Position numbers and translations under genes: made by a program. Of a stretch of DNA of 64,000 bases, positions 36,001 through 47,160 are shown one piece after another. The stretch comes from Patella vulgata (lineage: Eukaryota; Mollusca; Gastropoda; Patellidae). The DNA lies in assembly GCF_932274485.2 (NCBI RefSeq), contig NC_065882.2:35930593-35994592 (forward strand), written 5' to 3'. The notes under the pieces were generated by a model, which did no database searches, had not been told where the DNA came from, and saw nothing but the letters and a program-made list of their open reading frames with translations. The stretch's first letter is position 1. Each line of letters starts with the position of its first letter.

Positions 36001-36143
36001 CTTTAATTTATCCGGATCCATGTCTTCTACTAATTGTTCTCTTCTCATTTCAGCTATTGTTCTTGGTTCATTGCTTTTTTTACTGAATTTATGGTCTCCA
36101 AGTAAGTCGTCAAAAGCATTATCATCTACTTTTGGTTTTGGTC
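36001..36143 (-). CDS. GAK: GAK exon upstream of the J domain (clathrin-binding linker end)
   Basis: A 143-bp exon: two bases completing a codon, then 47 codons reading PKPKVDDNAFDDLLGDHKFS and ending QLVEDMDPDKLK. Animal GAK has the matching GPKPKxxDNxFxDLLGxxxF, EPKTIxEMR and DMDPxKLK just before the J domain. DDLLG holds a DLL clathrin-binding type word. The acceptor is TATTTTCTAG (phase 1) and the donor AAG|GTTTGT (phase 0). The next exon upstream, which would end in one base of a Gly codon, must lie to the right; I did not find it within the window, where transposons fill the region. Confidence 0.93.
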
Positions 36144-36190
36144 CTAGAAAATATACATTCTACTATCTTTATATAATTATATACATACAA

Positions 36191-36240
36191 CCAGCGGTTG
36201 CCAGGCAAAATACGCCCACATTTTGCAAGAGAACAAGCTA
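36191..36240 (+). repeat. F2 element 5' scrap
   Basis: CCAGCGGTTGCCAGGCAAA then ATACGCCCACATTTTGC, cut at about 36240 by the start of another F2-type 5' end. Confidence 0.65.
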
Positions 36241-38660
36241 AAGATAGGTTGGCCAGGCAACGAAAACATACGCCCACAGCAGCTAAATCGTCCGAGCGGT
36301 CGACAGGGGTTGTCGCATATTTGTTCTTTTGTAGGTAATTGGGGCCTTTACAAAACAGTTCCATACAGATCAGATTATAATTTTTGTCTTTTGAGCGTTC
36401 ACAAGGTTCTACAAACTGAAACAAGGGCCTCAACTCTGGAAGTAGTCTGCAGAAATTGTTGAAATTTGACAGGCTTTTTCGGTTTACTTATTTAAATAAT
36501 GCATATAAATTTCATACAGATCGAATGATCACTTTTGTCATCCAAACATTCACTAGGTTCACAAAGTCAAACAAGGGCCATAAATTATTGACGGAAATTG
36601 CTGAAATTCAATAGACCTCTGTTTCACAAATTACATACATATCGGATGATAACTTTCATCAATCGAGCATTAACAAGGTTGAACAAAGTGAAACAAGGGC
36701 CATAACCAGTGTTCGACACAAATGTCGGTCCGTAGGCCCGAGTCTGACTGATTTATCGGAGGACTCCTGCTTTCCTATTTCACTCGGGTCCGCAGGGCCT
36801 TCGCCTTCTTTCTTATCTCGCATAGTTAGTGTCCACATACGACAATTCGGGAAATGCTAGAACTGTCATAGAAACGCAACCTGAGTCTCCGATTGTTAAC
36901 GGTTATTGTTTACTTGTCATCGACATGACGGAAGCTGCTGTTTTTCCAAACATTGACTCGCGTAACCAGCCTTTGATTTGTAACTGTTTTTTTGTCGGCT
37001 TTAGCTGCTTGAACTTTAAACAAGCCGATTGGTAAAAACAATGAATCGGCCACTATGGTATCATAAATCAATTTACTTTCGGCTTAATTTAACGGGTTAA
37101 TTATTACTTTTTGATTAAGTAGTCAATCAACTTGCTTGTTGTCTACAATAACAGTCATACCTCTCGGTATGGATTGCGAATCTCGCTCGGGAATCGCGCT
37201 TCTTCGACACTCCGTATAGATTCCAGGTACTGGTAGATAATAAAATAATAATTGGATCATGCATTTAATGGTTTCGCTGACCAGTTGTTACAGAAATCGA
37301 AATCATAGTTGAATATAATCCTCAGATAGAACACCGAATACACCGAGAAACAGTCATTAATAATATATTTTTCCGACAAAATCTTCAATGCCAAATCCGC
37401 CGATGACACTTGACATCAGTTGGAATTTCTAGGTCAATAAGCCAGCGATGCTAGGTTTAGTTTTAAGTAGTGTTTACCGTTATGATTTTTTTATTTGATA
37501 CACATGCTGGCAGATGCTAAACTTTAAACATATTGTCATTATTATTGAAAACTATATGGCATAGTCGTACTGAATTTTATTTTAAAGCAATTTCAATTAT
37601 GGTTGTCACATGATCACTGTTCCCTGTGTCTCTCATGGACGAATGAATAAAAACATATTTGCAAGTTACGTGATAGACAAAAACTACAATACCACGGTGC
37701 TGTATCATTTTATATTCATCCTAAAAACGAAGACAGTAATTTATTCAGGAATATTACTGACACAAATTTCAAGCCGGAACGTGAATATGGAAAATTTTCC
37801 GAACGGTGTAGCTGTTCTCCTACCTATTATTAAAGGTAATGGAAGCTTATAATTTTAAAACCATTTCCTACGGGACCTCATTTGACTCAATTCTGGGCTA
37901 TTGTGCTAACAATCTAGGGCGGGATAAGCGAGTTTATGCCAACGCCATTCCTCAACGTTATCACCAGACGTCAAGTTTTTTTTGTGTAACTGTTTGAAGT
38001 TGACCTAGTTTAATGAGAAAAACTGTAAATTATGTAGCCATGACTAGATTTTTTTCCATTAAATTGAAATGGAAGTTACTAAACCCTTAGTCCTTCTGTG
38101 GTGTACTGACTTTATATGTACTTCCTTTCCTCTGATCGTTCTGCGCTTCGCTTGGAAACTATAAATATAATTATTATTGGTTGGGCCTGCGTGTAACCTG
38201 AAGGACCCACATGATCACGTGTTTGTTTCGGACACTGGCCAGAACTCTAAAAGTAATTATTGTAAATTGCTGAAATTCAATAGGCTTTAAATAATGCATA
38301 TCAATTTCACAAAAATCGGATGATATTAACTTTCAGCATTAGAGCGTTCACAGTGTTCAACAAAGTGAAACAAGCCATAATTCTAGACGTAATAAATGGA
38401 AATTGCTGAAATTCAATAGAATTGTTCTTTTTACTAACTTAAATGGCACATATAAATTTCATACAGATCGACAGATAACTTTAGAGGTTAGAGCGTTCAC
38501 AAAGTGCAACAAAGTGAAAGGGCGCCATAACTCTAGAACTAATAAACAGAAATTGCTGAAATTCAATAGATTACTTCGTTGCACTAATTTAAATCATGCA
38601 TATCAATTTCACAAAGATCAGCAGATTTTCATGAAATTCAAACTTAGACTGACCTTGACG
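36241..38660 (+). mobile_element. F2-type element copy e, split by a hAT-like element and lacking a 3' end
   Basis: It starts AAGATAGGTTGGCCAGGCAAC, CATACGCCCACAGCAGC and GTCCGAGCGGTCGACAGGG, the 5' consensus of the second F2 subfamily. The core is diverged ~150-bp repeats (GGGCCATAA, AAATTGCTGAAATTCAATAG, GCGTTCACAAGGTTC). The core is interrupted at 36706 and resumes at 38238. No GTGGGCGTAT end follows; the copy fades near 38660. Confidence 0.6.
36707..38237. mobile_element. hAT-like non-autonomous element (1,531 bp)
   Basis: The inverted ends are CAGTGTTCGACACAAA (36707) and TTTGTTTCGGACACTG (ending 38237), with two mismatches. The flanking 8-bp duplication is GCCATAAC (36699-36706) and GCCAGAAC (38238-38245), one mismatch. 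8-bp duplications and CAGTG ends are hallmarks of hAT. No transposase frame is present. It sits in the core of an F2-type element, so it is younger than that copy. Confidence 0.78.
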
Positions 38661-38929
38661 TTAATTTCCATCCAAAATATGGAATTAACCTCCCCATTTC
38701 CCAAGACCAGGGGGCAGAACATTACCTTATTTGGTCTACCAACTATATGTCATAAACAGATAGAATTTGATGGATATTTTGACAATGGTTATGATTTTAC
38801 CAAAATATCACTGTTTTTTACATATAAACATGTCGTTCGCTTTTATTAGTACATGGGATTTGACTCTATAGAAAGAGTTAACCAACAATTTTTCAAAGAC
38901 CCAATATTGTATTAAGGACCAAAGTCTTA
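38661..38929. other. Unassigned DNA
   Basis: No supported gene or repeat. Confidence 0.45.
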
Positions 38930-39185
38930 CAACTTGTCTTCTATTCTTTTGACTATACCTGGCTTTTTATACTGCGTACCATCTTGTCACGCTACTTATA
39001 GATAAAGTTGCATTTAATAAAATAAAAATATTGAACTTAATCTATCGCACAAAATGCTATGTCGTCATTTATAAATATGGAACAGGTAGGCCCCAATTTG
39101 AATATCCCCGGGTATACAGCGAATAAGCCAAATTTGCCGTATGTAAATATACTGTCTTCTTATTCTTACGACTGGCACCTCAAAT
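38930..39185 (-). repeat. Dispersed repeat B, inverted copy
   Basis: On the minus strand: ACATACGGCAAATTTGGCTT, CAAATTGGGGCCTACCTGTT, TTTATAAATGACG, CGATAGATTAAG, AAATGCAACTTTAT and TGGTACGCAGTATAAA. The same order occurs on the plus strand at 54990-55200, 61845-62065 and partly at 62575-62700. The repeat is flanked by direct words AGTCGTAAGAATAAGAAGAC and AGTCAAAAGAATAGAAGAC, which suggests either a ~235-bp satellite monomer or an end duplication. Confidence 0.75.
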
Positions 39186-39808
39186 AACCCAGCCACATTA
39201 GAAAGAAATATCAGGTTTATTTTATAATCATTTTAAACATTGTTTCATTTGATTTAAACGCGCAAGTTCACATATTGACCTTTGATTGATAATATGCATT
39301 AAAGGCCGAGCCATCGGCGCCGAAATGAAAAAAATAAAAATCTGCATGGTATTGTATCTGTCCTGTGGATTCAGCGAAAATTTTAAAGTTCCATAAACTT
39401 ATGATTACTGAACGATAGATCTGCTCCCGATAGAACTAGACGATATAATTACTTGGGATATGATATGAACATTTAAATAGTTCATCAATAACACTGTTTA
39501 TATTTCTAATCGTTTTTTAAAATACAATATTAGAGCATTAGTATCCTGTATATACAGTCGAACTGGGGGAAAGTATTGCCATCTTTTTGTTATGGTTGAC
39601 TGATCAGAATGTTTGAAAACGCTGACCTATAGGTGTTCCGTAACAAATGCAGTGTTTTGATACTTGATTGGGGCCATAAAGTAATAAACTAATTAACAAG
39701 CTACACGGATTATTTATTTCAACCAAAATGTGTATTAGAAGTTGCTGTGTGAATTACGGTTGTTAATTTTGTTTATAGATTTATTAATTGACTGTTTCGC
39801 TTACTTAA
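39186..39808. other. Unassigned AT-rich DNA
   Basis: No gene, RNA or repeat boundary supported. Confidence 0.45.
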
Positions 39809-40290
39809 AAAATCGTGCAAAATAAAAAAATAGGGTAATTTATGGTTAAAACTTTTTATGGCATGCAAATAGAGTACATAGAACGGTGTATAGTAAAATT
39901 TACTGCAACCAGTAACAAACTATCTCTTTGATACAGGCGTATCTGTTTGATGGAATAATCTACCATTTAGTTTAAGATGTTGTCCATATCTATATTCTTT
40001 TTAAAAAAAACTATTTAAAACACAGTTATTTAAAAGGGCTTTTAACCGACACTACATGTCCATAATCTTGATTTTTTTTATGATTAAATTGTCACGTTAC
40101 ATGGACGGGCGCACTATAATAATATATAGTGTATCAATATTCGTTCTTAAACTTTAATATATGTATAACAGTAACAAAATTTTGATTTATAGTATTAATA
40201 TTGCTTTGTTCCCTTTATTTGCAAAACATCTTTCAGATGATAATAATAAATTTTAATTACTTCTCCGTACCAGTTGGAAACGTAATTGTC
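39809..40290 (+). repeat. Dispersed repeat C, copy 1: likely 3' end of a LINE
   Basis: It matches 56583-57035 throughout (GGTAATTTATGGTTAAAACT, CTGCAACCAGTAACAAACTA, TTCGTACCAGTTGGAAAC). A plus-strand frame gives WNNLPFSLR and, further on, FKRAFNRHYMS, the pattern at the C-terminus of many non-LTR reverse transcriptases. I read it as the last codons plus 3' region of a LINE. The rest of the element is absent at both sites. Confidence 0.5.
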
Positions 40291-41260
40291 TAAGGTCTAA
40301 ATAAAATGTGAAGTTTAATCAAATATCAAATTGGATTGGGTAACAGGGAAATGTATTTCTGCCTAAAATTACAATGTTCTTTCAGAAAGTATTCAGATAT
40401 CATAAATGTGACCCCCCCATGGCATACTGAGTCGCAATGAGGAAATTTTGAAAATTCAGTTATTGTTATTTTCACATTCATTACCTTCAATTTGATGTAT
40501 GGTTTGTTTGAATCGGGCAAAAATTGACTGAGTTGTGACTGCTTAAAGCCATCCAACTCACCAAAGTAAGTTTTGAGAAAAATCAAGTTCAAGATTTGGT
40601 ATGTTTCAAAACAAAATCCCAAAGCAACCATCTATTTGCTGTTTTGTCATTGAATATTGTTTTTTAGAGGTTTTCAGGGGTACTGAAGACGAAAATTGTA
40701 GTTAAAATTTGATCCGACAATTTCCGCCATCTTTTTTTTCAAAATTGACGCCAAAATGACAAATTTTCGAGTTTTCATAAGTTATGTGTTTATTAATGTT
40801 ATTGAATGGGTTTTTTGGGGTGCTACATCAAAAAATTTCAGTGTAAGAGTAAATCCGATAATACCTGCCATTTTGTTTTTCATAATGGCAACCGAAATGA
40901 TAATCGTAGTAGTAAAATTAATCCGACAATATCAACCATTTTGTTTTATCAAAATGGGGACCAAAATGACAATTCTGTTGTTTTTTTTATCACCATATAT
41001 TTGTAACCGTCTGGTGCAATGTCATTTTATATGTTTTATTAGGCACGAAGGTTGTAGCATCAGGGGTCGACCGGACTGTATCCTCCATCTTGTTTTTCAA
41101 AATGGCCACCAAAATGGCAATTATTGGAGTTCTTATACTTGATACTCGTGTAATATATCATTTTAGAGGTTTTCGGGGGCGCTGAATACTAAAAACATGG
41201 TTTTGGGTCGATGCAACAAATATTTATCATTTTACATATTCGATGGTTTTATGGTCACCC
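40291..41260. repeat. Diverged repeats carrying AAAATGGC words
   Basis: From about 40630 the pattern CCATTTTGTTTTTCAAAATGG, CCAAAATGACAA and GAGGTTTTCNGGGGTGCTGAA repeats several times with different spacing (for example at 40730, 40870, 40940 and 41085). The CCATTTTG...CAAAATGG words are short inverted repeats. Frames over it are not gene-like. Part recurs at 41745-41925. Confidence 0.5.
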
Positions 41261-42079
41261 ATCATGCAGTTATGGTCACACCTTGCAGGGTAGGGTATAC
41301 CAATGAAACAACGGTATTCAACACCGACATTCAGTGGAGCAGATGATAATAATAATTAAAAGAGAAAGTACTAATGATCAAAGATCCCGTATTAATATGG
41401 TTTGACTATTGTATACAGCTTAATTAATTGGGTACTGATTGATCTACTGTTTTGACTGCCGAGTTCTAATTAAAAGAGATGGTACTAGGCCTTATGAACA
41501 AAGATACAGGTTTGACTATACACCTTAATTGAAACTAGTTCCATTGTATATACTATGGAGCTTTTCGTATGGCACGGTTACGATGCCAGTGTATAGATAG
41601 CTGTAAACAAACGTTATTTACAGTGGATATAATTGCATTACGAGAATTTAATTTATTAATTCATCGGGCATGGGTGACTGTTTACGTTCGAGAATGGAAA
41701 AGGGCGGTCGTGCGAGCTCTCAGTTCCAAATGAATTGAATGCACTGACATCTGCAGTTTTTAGAAAAAGCAAGTTAAAGGTGTCGGTATGTTCTAAAACA
41801 ATATCACACAGCAACCATGCCATTAAATCTTTCATTATTTTGTCGTTTAATATTAATATTTTCTTCTTTAGGTTTTCAAGGGTGCCGAAGACGAAAATCG
41901 TAGCAAATGCGCTCTTTTCATAGCAAAACACATGCAGCATATTCACATTTCCTATGATAGCGTTATAATTTATAACAGTGTATACATTAGTAGTCTAAGT
42001 TTGTATATTATAACTTTGGTGAGATTAACTAGCACCTTAGTGCCAGTGGTCAGAAGATTAATGTTGTTTATTAGGTAAT
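41261..42079. other. Unassigned DNA with a second copy of the 40.56-40.70 kb repeat
   Basis: 41745-41925 (GGTATGTTCTAAAACAA, AGGTTTTCAAGGGTGCCGAA) corresponds to 40555-40700. A ~100-bp direct repeat (TAATTAAAAGAGANNGTACTA) occurs near 41354 and 41467. Nothing else is supported. Confidence 0.45.
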
Positions 42080-42082
42080 CAA

Positions 42083-42690
42083 CACTAGGGACCGGGTATC
42101 GTCCAGACTTGACGAAAAAAGAAAAGAAACTAAGTTTATCGTCAAGAATTTAATACACATATCCAGCTAATAGATTGCCGTCAAGAATGTGTTAAATGCC
42201 GTCAAGATTCACCCAAAACCGCCCAGTTTGTGCTACCGTGTAGATCAAGAAACACCGTTTACATTTGACAACGATCGTCTGCTTTACGACCGTCCAGTTT
42301 CTCGGGATGTTTTTTTAGAAATGAACACTACCATTTAGATTTGAAAGGGGTTTAGTTTTTAGACAAGGCGTTTATTTTCCCGGACGTTGTCAAGAAATGA
42401 ACAGAGTGTTTAATTATTTAAGGCGTTTAGATTTTACGGCAAATTACCACTTTACCGATTGCCGTCTAGTAACTTACGGGTGAGTAGTAATGCAATGCCG
42501 TTTACTTTTCATGTCTTGTAATTAGTTTGCCCAGTGTCATCTAGAAAACTTAAGGCGTTTGTTTTTGTGTGAAATATTTAATTTCTGTCTCCCAATTTTA
42601 GAAACTATGTTCAGATTTAGAATCGTCCATTGTTCGGTATTGCCGACGTCCGTCGGGAAAAGTCGATTTACAATGAATTGACAATTGTCC
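42083..42690 (+). repeat. Left terminal inverted repeat of the CACTA-like element
   Basis: About 608 bp. It matches the right arm in inverse orientation, with landmarks GCCGTCAAGAATGTGTTAAA, GACGATCGTCTGCTTTACGAC-like words and GACGTCCGTCGGGAAAAGTC. CGTCAAGA and CGTTTA words recur within the arm and may be protein-binding iterons (inference). Confidence 0.8.
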
Positions 42691-42806
42691 GTACATACCC
42701 TTGTTTTTATTCATTCTATACTTAATAAAAACATGGTAATGCACTGACTTTTTCTCATATTCACAGTCAATATATTTTTTTTCAATTGTCAGATATATGC
42801 TAGTCA

Positions 42807-42910
42807 AGTCGTCCACACGAAAAATCTGGTTAAGTCATCCACGCTACATTGGTTGACTCGTCCACGCGACTTAGTTTAATTTCGGGATGTAGAATAAGTC
42901 ATCCACACGA
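42807..42910 (+). repeat. Four AGTCRTCCACRCGA iterons just inside the left arm
   Basis: AGTCGTCCACACGA at 42807-42820, AGTCATCCACGCTA at 42833-42846, ACTCGTCCACGCGA at 42856-42869 and AGTCATCCACACGA at 42897-42910. All are in direct orientation with spacings of 26, 23 and 41 bp. They do not appear in the matching place on the right side. Confidence 0.7.
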
Positions 42911-44894
42911 CATTGTGTAATGTTAGGGATGCAGAAATATTCATAGTCTGTATAATATGAGTGTTTGATATAAGTATAATTTTCTTTACGCCAAGTGGCA
43001 GACTCGCCAATCTAGAGTGGTCGCATTTATAAATAACAAACAACAAAATAAATCACTTTATTCAATAACAATTTCATTACTACATAACGTCACTACACAG
43101 CCACTGAACGACTCACCTCTATAGTCCCGGTACACTTTTCTTCCCTAGTTCATATAATTCCCATTTTATAAATATTTTATCATGAATAGTGTCCAACGTC
43201 TTCCTTTACATATGCTTTAGCTTATTTTCCGAACACGCCAATTCTCGGCACCAATTTCACTAGAATTACATCGCCTACAATCGAGCGATCCTCAATGCAA
43301 AACTTTCAACTTGTAATATAGTCCCTTTCCTGCAGGTTGGTTTCACCATAACAGAATTGCCCTGTGATATAACAGATCAAAGAATAAACTGCACGTAGTC
43401 ACTTTTTCGACACATGTTATCTTCAGTTGTTCAGACTACCTGGCACCTCAATTAACCCAACGTTAAAAGAAAGCATGCAGTGTCCACCTTACAACAAGTT
43501 CCATTCATTTATGATTTATTTTATAATTTATTACAAAGTTTTGACCACAATGTGTTTCGATTCGCATTTTGGTATTCTAAATTGATTCTTATACGGAATT
43601 CTTATATTTAGTTCCATTTTGTGTGTGGAAATTAAATCAACGATTTGTTTTAAAATTAATTATGATGCCGAAATAATATCAATCCAATTGTATTTTGGCG
43701 AGAGATTAAGTTGTCAATATGTAATTGTAAAATACCTTTTATTTATCCATCTAATAATTTATATTCAGATTTCATACCAAGTCAATTAAATGTTGTCTAA
43801 ACATTAAAATCATAACGCCAATTAACAAACAATACGAGTATACTTTAATACAAAAACATCAGTGAAGTATTCTAAAAATCTAAAATCATAACGGCAATTA
43901 AATAACAACACGAATATACTTCACTACAAAACCATGTGTCTGGATTAGGGGATTAATTAAACAATAGGTAGCGGCCATTCAAAGAATCTAACGACAGACA
44001 TTTATGACTGTTGTATATTCCATGCGATGGTGGTGTAATTACACGTCTGTGAGCGATATGGTTTCAGACGGAACCGAGACAGGGGGCTAGAATTTGTGAT
44101 ATAAGCAGGCGGTCATTCAAAGAATATAATCTAAATTGTAATAACGAGCATTTATGACTGTATATATTCCAAGCGACGGCATTGGCTATGGTTTCGGATG
44201 GAACAGAGATAGCTAGGACGTGGCTGGAATTTGTCATTTATAAAACAATAGCAGTAGGTCATTCAAAGAATATAATCTGATATCGCCGATTAAATTTTGA
44301 ACTTTTGTGTAAATATGTTTTATATTTTGTGTTTGTAAACAATACGCGGATTAGGTTTTAGACTTGGATGTGAGGTATCCCGAATGTTAGTGTATAAACT
44401 GATAAGTGTTATATGTGCATATAGTTTGTTGAGGAACTTTCCATGTATTTGGATATTAGATATTATAATGACCCTGCTTGTTTTGCTTTTGTTTTTTGAT
44501 TAGAAATACTCGATTTTATTGTGACAAGACTAATTATAAACTAGATACGATTTGCGGTCCTTGCCCGTTTCAATGTAGGGAAACTGTACCTACAATTGTT
44601 AGCAATTCCCCTCCTTCGGTATTTCTTCAACATTCCCAAGGGGTGGGGATACAAAAATAAATGTTGGCGAAAATAGTCCCCCAAAGACGTCTAGATAAAT
44701 GGCGAAAATGACGTTTCATTTGTGGCCGAAACGAGAACTGCTCACATTAATTTGTAAATTCACAAATACATTTGTTATTAATTGCGGAAGCGGGTAAACA
44801 ACCCAGAAAGCAAGATTATAAGTAACAAGATATACATCCATTGTTTTGTTATTTTCTAATAAATAAAATGTGAGTTTTATCTACGCCGGGAAAA

Positions 44895-45544
44895 TTGTCA
44901 ATTCATTGTAAATCGACTTTTCCCAACGGACGTCGGCAATACCGAAGAATGGACGATATTCAACAAATATGCAATTCATTCGAAAATTTTAGACACTATA
45001 CTCAGATTCTAAATCTGAACATAGTTTCTAAAATTGGGAGACAGAAATTAAATATTTCACACAAAAACAAACGCCTTAAGTTTCTAGATGACACTGGGCA
45101 AACTAATTACAAGGCATGAAAAGTAAACGGCATTGCATTACTACTCACCTGTAAGTTACTAGACGGCTCTCAGTAAAGTGGTAATTTGGCATAAAATCTA
45201 AACGTCTTAAATAATTAAACACTCTGTTCATTTCTTGACAACGTCCGGGAAAATAAACGCCTTGTCTAAAAACTAAAACCCTTTCAAATATAAATGCTAG
45301 AGTTCATTTCTAAAAAACATCCCGAGAAACTGGACGGTCGTAAAGCAGACGATCGTTGTCAAAAGTAAACGGTGTTTCTTAATCTACACGGTAGAACAAA
45401 CTGGGCGGTTTTTGGTGAATCTTGACGGCATTTAACACATTCTTGACGGCAATCTATTAGCTGGATACGTGTATTAAATTCTTGATGATAAGCTTAGTTT
45501 CTTTCCTTTTTTCGTCAAGTCTGGATGATACCCGGTCCCTAGTG
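44895..45544 (-). repeat. Right terminal inverted repeat of the CACTA-like element
   Basis: About 650 bp, inverse of the left arm. It is longer because ~50 bp near 44960-45005 (TTTTAGACACTATACTCAGATT) is a local near-duplication of the following TTCTAAATCTGAACATAG stretch. Confidence 0.8.
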
Positions 45545-45547
45545 CAA

Positions 45548-45936
45548 GTTTAGTAGCCTATCTTAATCATCAAAGAAGCCGCCACAGCTGCATGCCCGAA
45601 TTAAGATTTTGCGTGTACAATAAGTCTATTGTTATTTTAAGCCTCAGGTACCGTAACGGTATCAAAATATGAGTCCATAATAGAATAGAGATTTCAATTT
45701 CATTGGCATGAAATACTTACATTCATTTTGGAAGCGGTGTAATTAAACAATGGCAGATTATTTTTCCCACTCAATAATCGTCGCGTTTCGACTCATTGGT
45801 CGTTCTCATTTTCCCGACCCATGGTGATAATAAAATTTTAAACAATAATAATATCCAATATGCATTCTTTACTTTGCATGCCGTATGAAGCGGCAGTAAA
45901 CGGAATTCATCTATCAATAATATTCTCTTCGGAAAG
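45548..45936. other. Unassigned DNA
   Basis: No supported gene. One minus-strand frame of 66 codons has no recognisable domain. Confidence 0.45.
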
Positions 45937-47160
45937 AAGATAGGTTTCCAGGCAACGAAACATACGCCCACAGCAGCTAAATCGTCCGGGCAGTCAACAA
46001 GAGTTGTCGCATATTTTTACTTTTTTCGGTAATGAAACATTTATATTACACTAAAATCTGAATTTAGCTGTTCCAAGTCATAAAAATTCATTGAAAATCA
46101 ATATACTTGTTCGTCTCAAGATCTTAACCTCTGTGTATCAATCTGCAGTCAATCGGATATTAACTTTGGCCTCTAGAGCGTCCACAAGATTTTTCAAAGT
46201 GATCAAGGGCTATAACTTTTGCAGTAATAATCAGAAATCTTTGAAAATCAATAGGATTCTTCGCCTCGTGACCTCGTGTGTATAAATTAAAAGTCAATCA
46301 GATATTAACTTTAGCCTTTAGAGCATCCACAAGGTTTTTTGAAGTGATCAAGGGCCATAACTCTGGCAGTAATTATCGAAAATCACTGAAAATGAGTAGA
46401 CTTCTTCGTCTCATGACCTTAAACACTGTGTATAAATTTAAAGTCAATCGGATATTAACTTTAGACTCTAGAGCGTCCACAAGATTTTTCAAAGTGATCT
46501 AGGGCCGTAAATTGCTGACAATCAATAGGATTCTTCGTCTCATGACCTTAAGCACTGTGTATAAATTTAAAGTCAATAGGATATTAACTTTGGCCTCTAG
46601 AGAGTCCACAAGATTTTTTTGAAGTGATCAAGAGCCATAACTCTGGCAGTAATTATCAGAAATCGCTGAAAATCAATAGGCTTCTTCGTCTCATGAACCT
46701 AAACACTGTGTATAAATTTAAAGTCAATCGAATATTAACTTTGGCCTCTAGAGCGTCCACAAGATTTTTTGAAGTGATCAAGGGCCATAACTCTGGCAGT
46801 AATTATCGGAAATCGCTGAATATCAATAGGTTTCTTCGTCTCATGACCTTAAACACTGTGTATAAATTTGATTTAAAAAAGTATTTATTCAGAATTCTTA
46901 TATACAATCATAGAGGGAATAATATGAATAAGTTGGATACAGTAACAAGCAACTTAATGCTTATATAAAAGTGATCAAGGCAGTAATTATCGGAAATCGT
47001 GGAAAAACAATAGGCTTATTCGTCTCATGGCCTTAAACACTATATAAATTTAAAGTCAATCGGATATTAACTTTAGCCTCTAGAGCTTGTGGACGCCGGA
47101 CTGCCAGACGGACGGACGGAGGCGACGACAATATACGACCACATTTCAATGTGGGCGTAT
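45937..47160 (+). mobile_element. F2-type element copy f (second subfamily), complete ends
   Basis: The 5' end is AAGATAGGTTTCCAGGCAAC then ATACGCCCACA (45962-45972), and the 3' end is the inverse TGTGGGCGTAT (47150-47160). ATACGACCACATTT just before the 3' end pairs with it. The core is ~150-bp repeats (GAGCGTCCACAAGATTTTT at about 46176, 46321, 46471, 46600 and 46751). A GGAC tract (47108-47119) precedes the hairpin. At about 46870-46965 an unrelated AT-rich stretch (TTTAAAAAAGTATTTATTCA) interrupts the core. No protein coding. Confidence 0.72.

Larger units (their letters stand above)
42083..45544. mobile_element. CACTA-like DNA transposon remnant with ~0.6 kb terminal inverted repeats
   Basis: The element is 3,462 bp. 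The ends are CACTAGGGACCGGGTATCGT (42083) and its inverse ending 45544. The arms run to about 42690 and from about 44895 and stay alignable throughout. CAA flanks both ends (42080-42082 and 45545-45547), a 3-bp target duplication. CACTA ends and a 3-bp duplication fit the CACTA/EnSpm superfamily; the long arms are unusual for it, so another 3-bp-duplication superfamily is possible. The 2.2 kb interior shows no transposase. It has two ~80-bp repeats (about 43800 and 43880) and three ~125-bp repeats (GGTCATTCAAAGAATATAAT near 43975, 44106 and 44254). Confidence 0.7.

Noticed and set aside
37610-37852. 80-codon plus-strand open frame inside the hAT-like element
   Set aside because: No similarity to hAT transposase motifs (no BED finger, no dimerisation-type motif); length is within chance for this composition.
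40326-40631. 101-codon minus-strand open frame
   Set aside because: It overlaps a diverged dispersed repeat that recurs at 41745-41925; no domain recognised.
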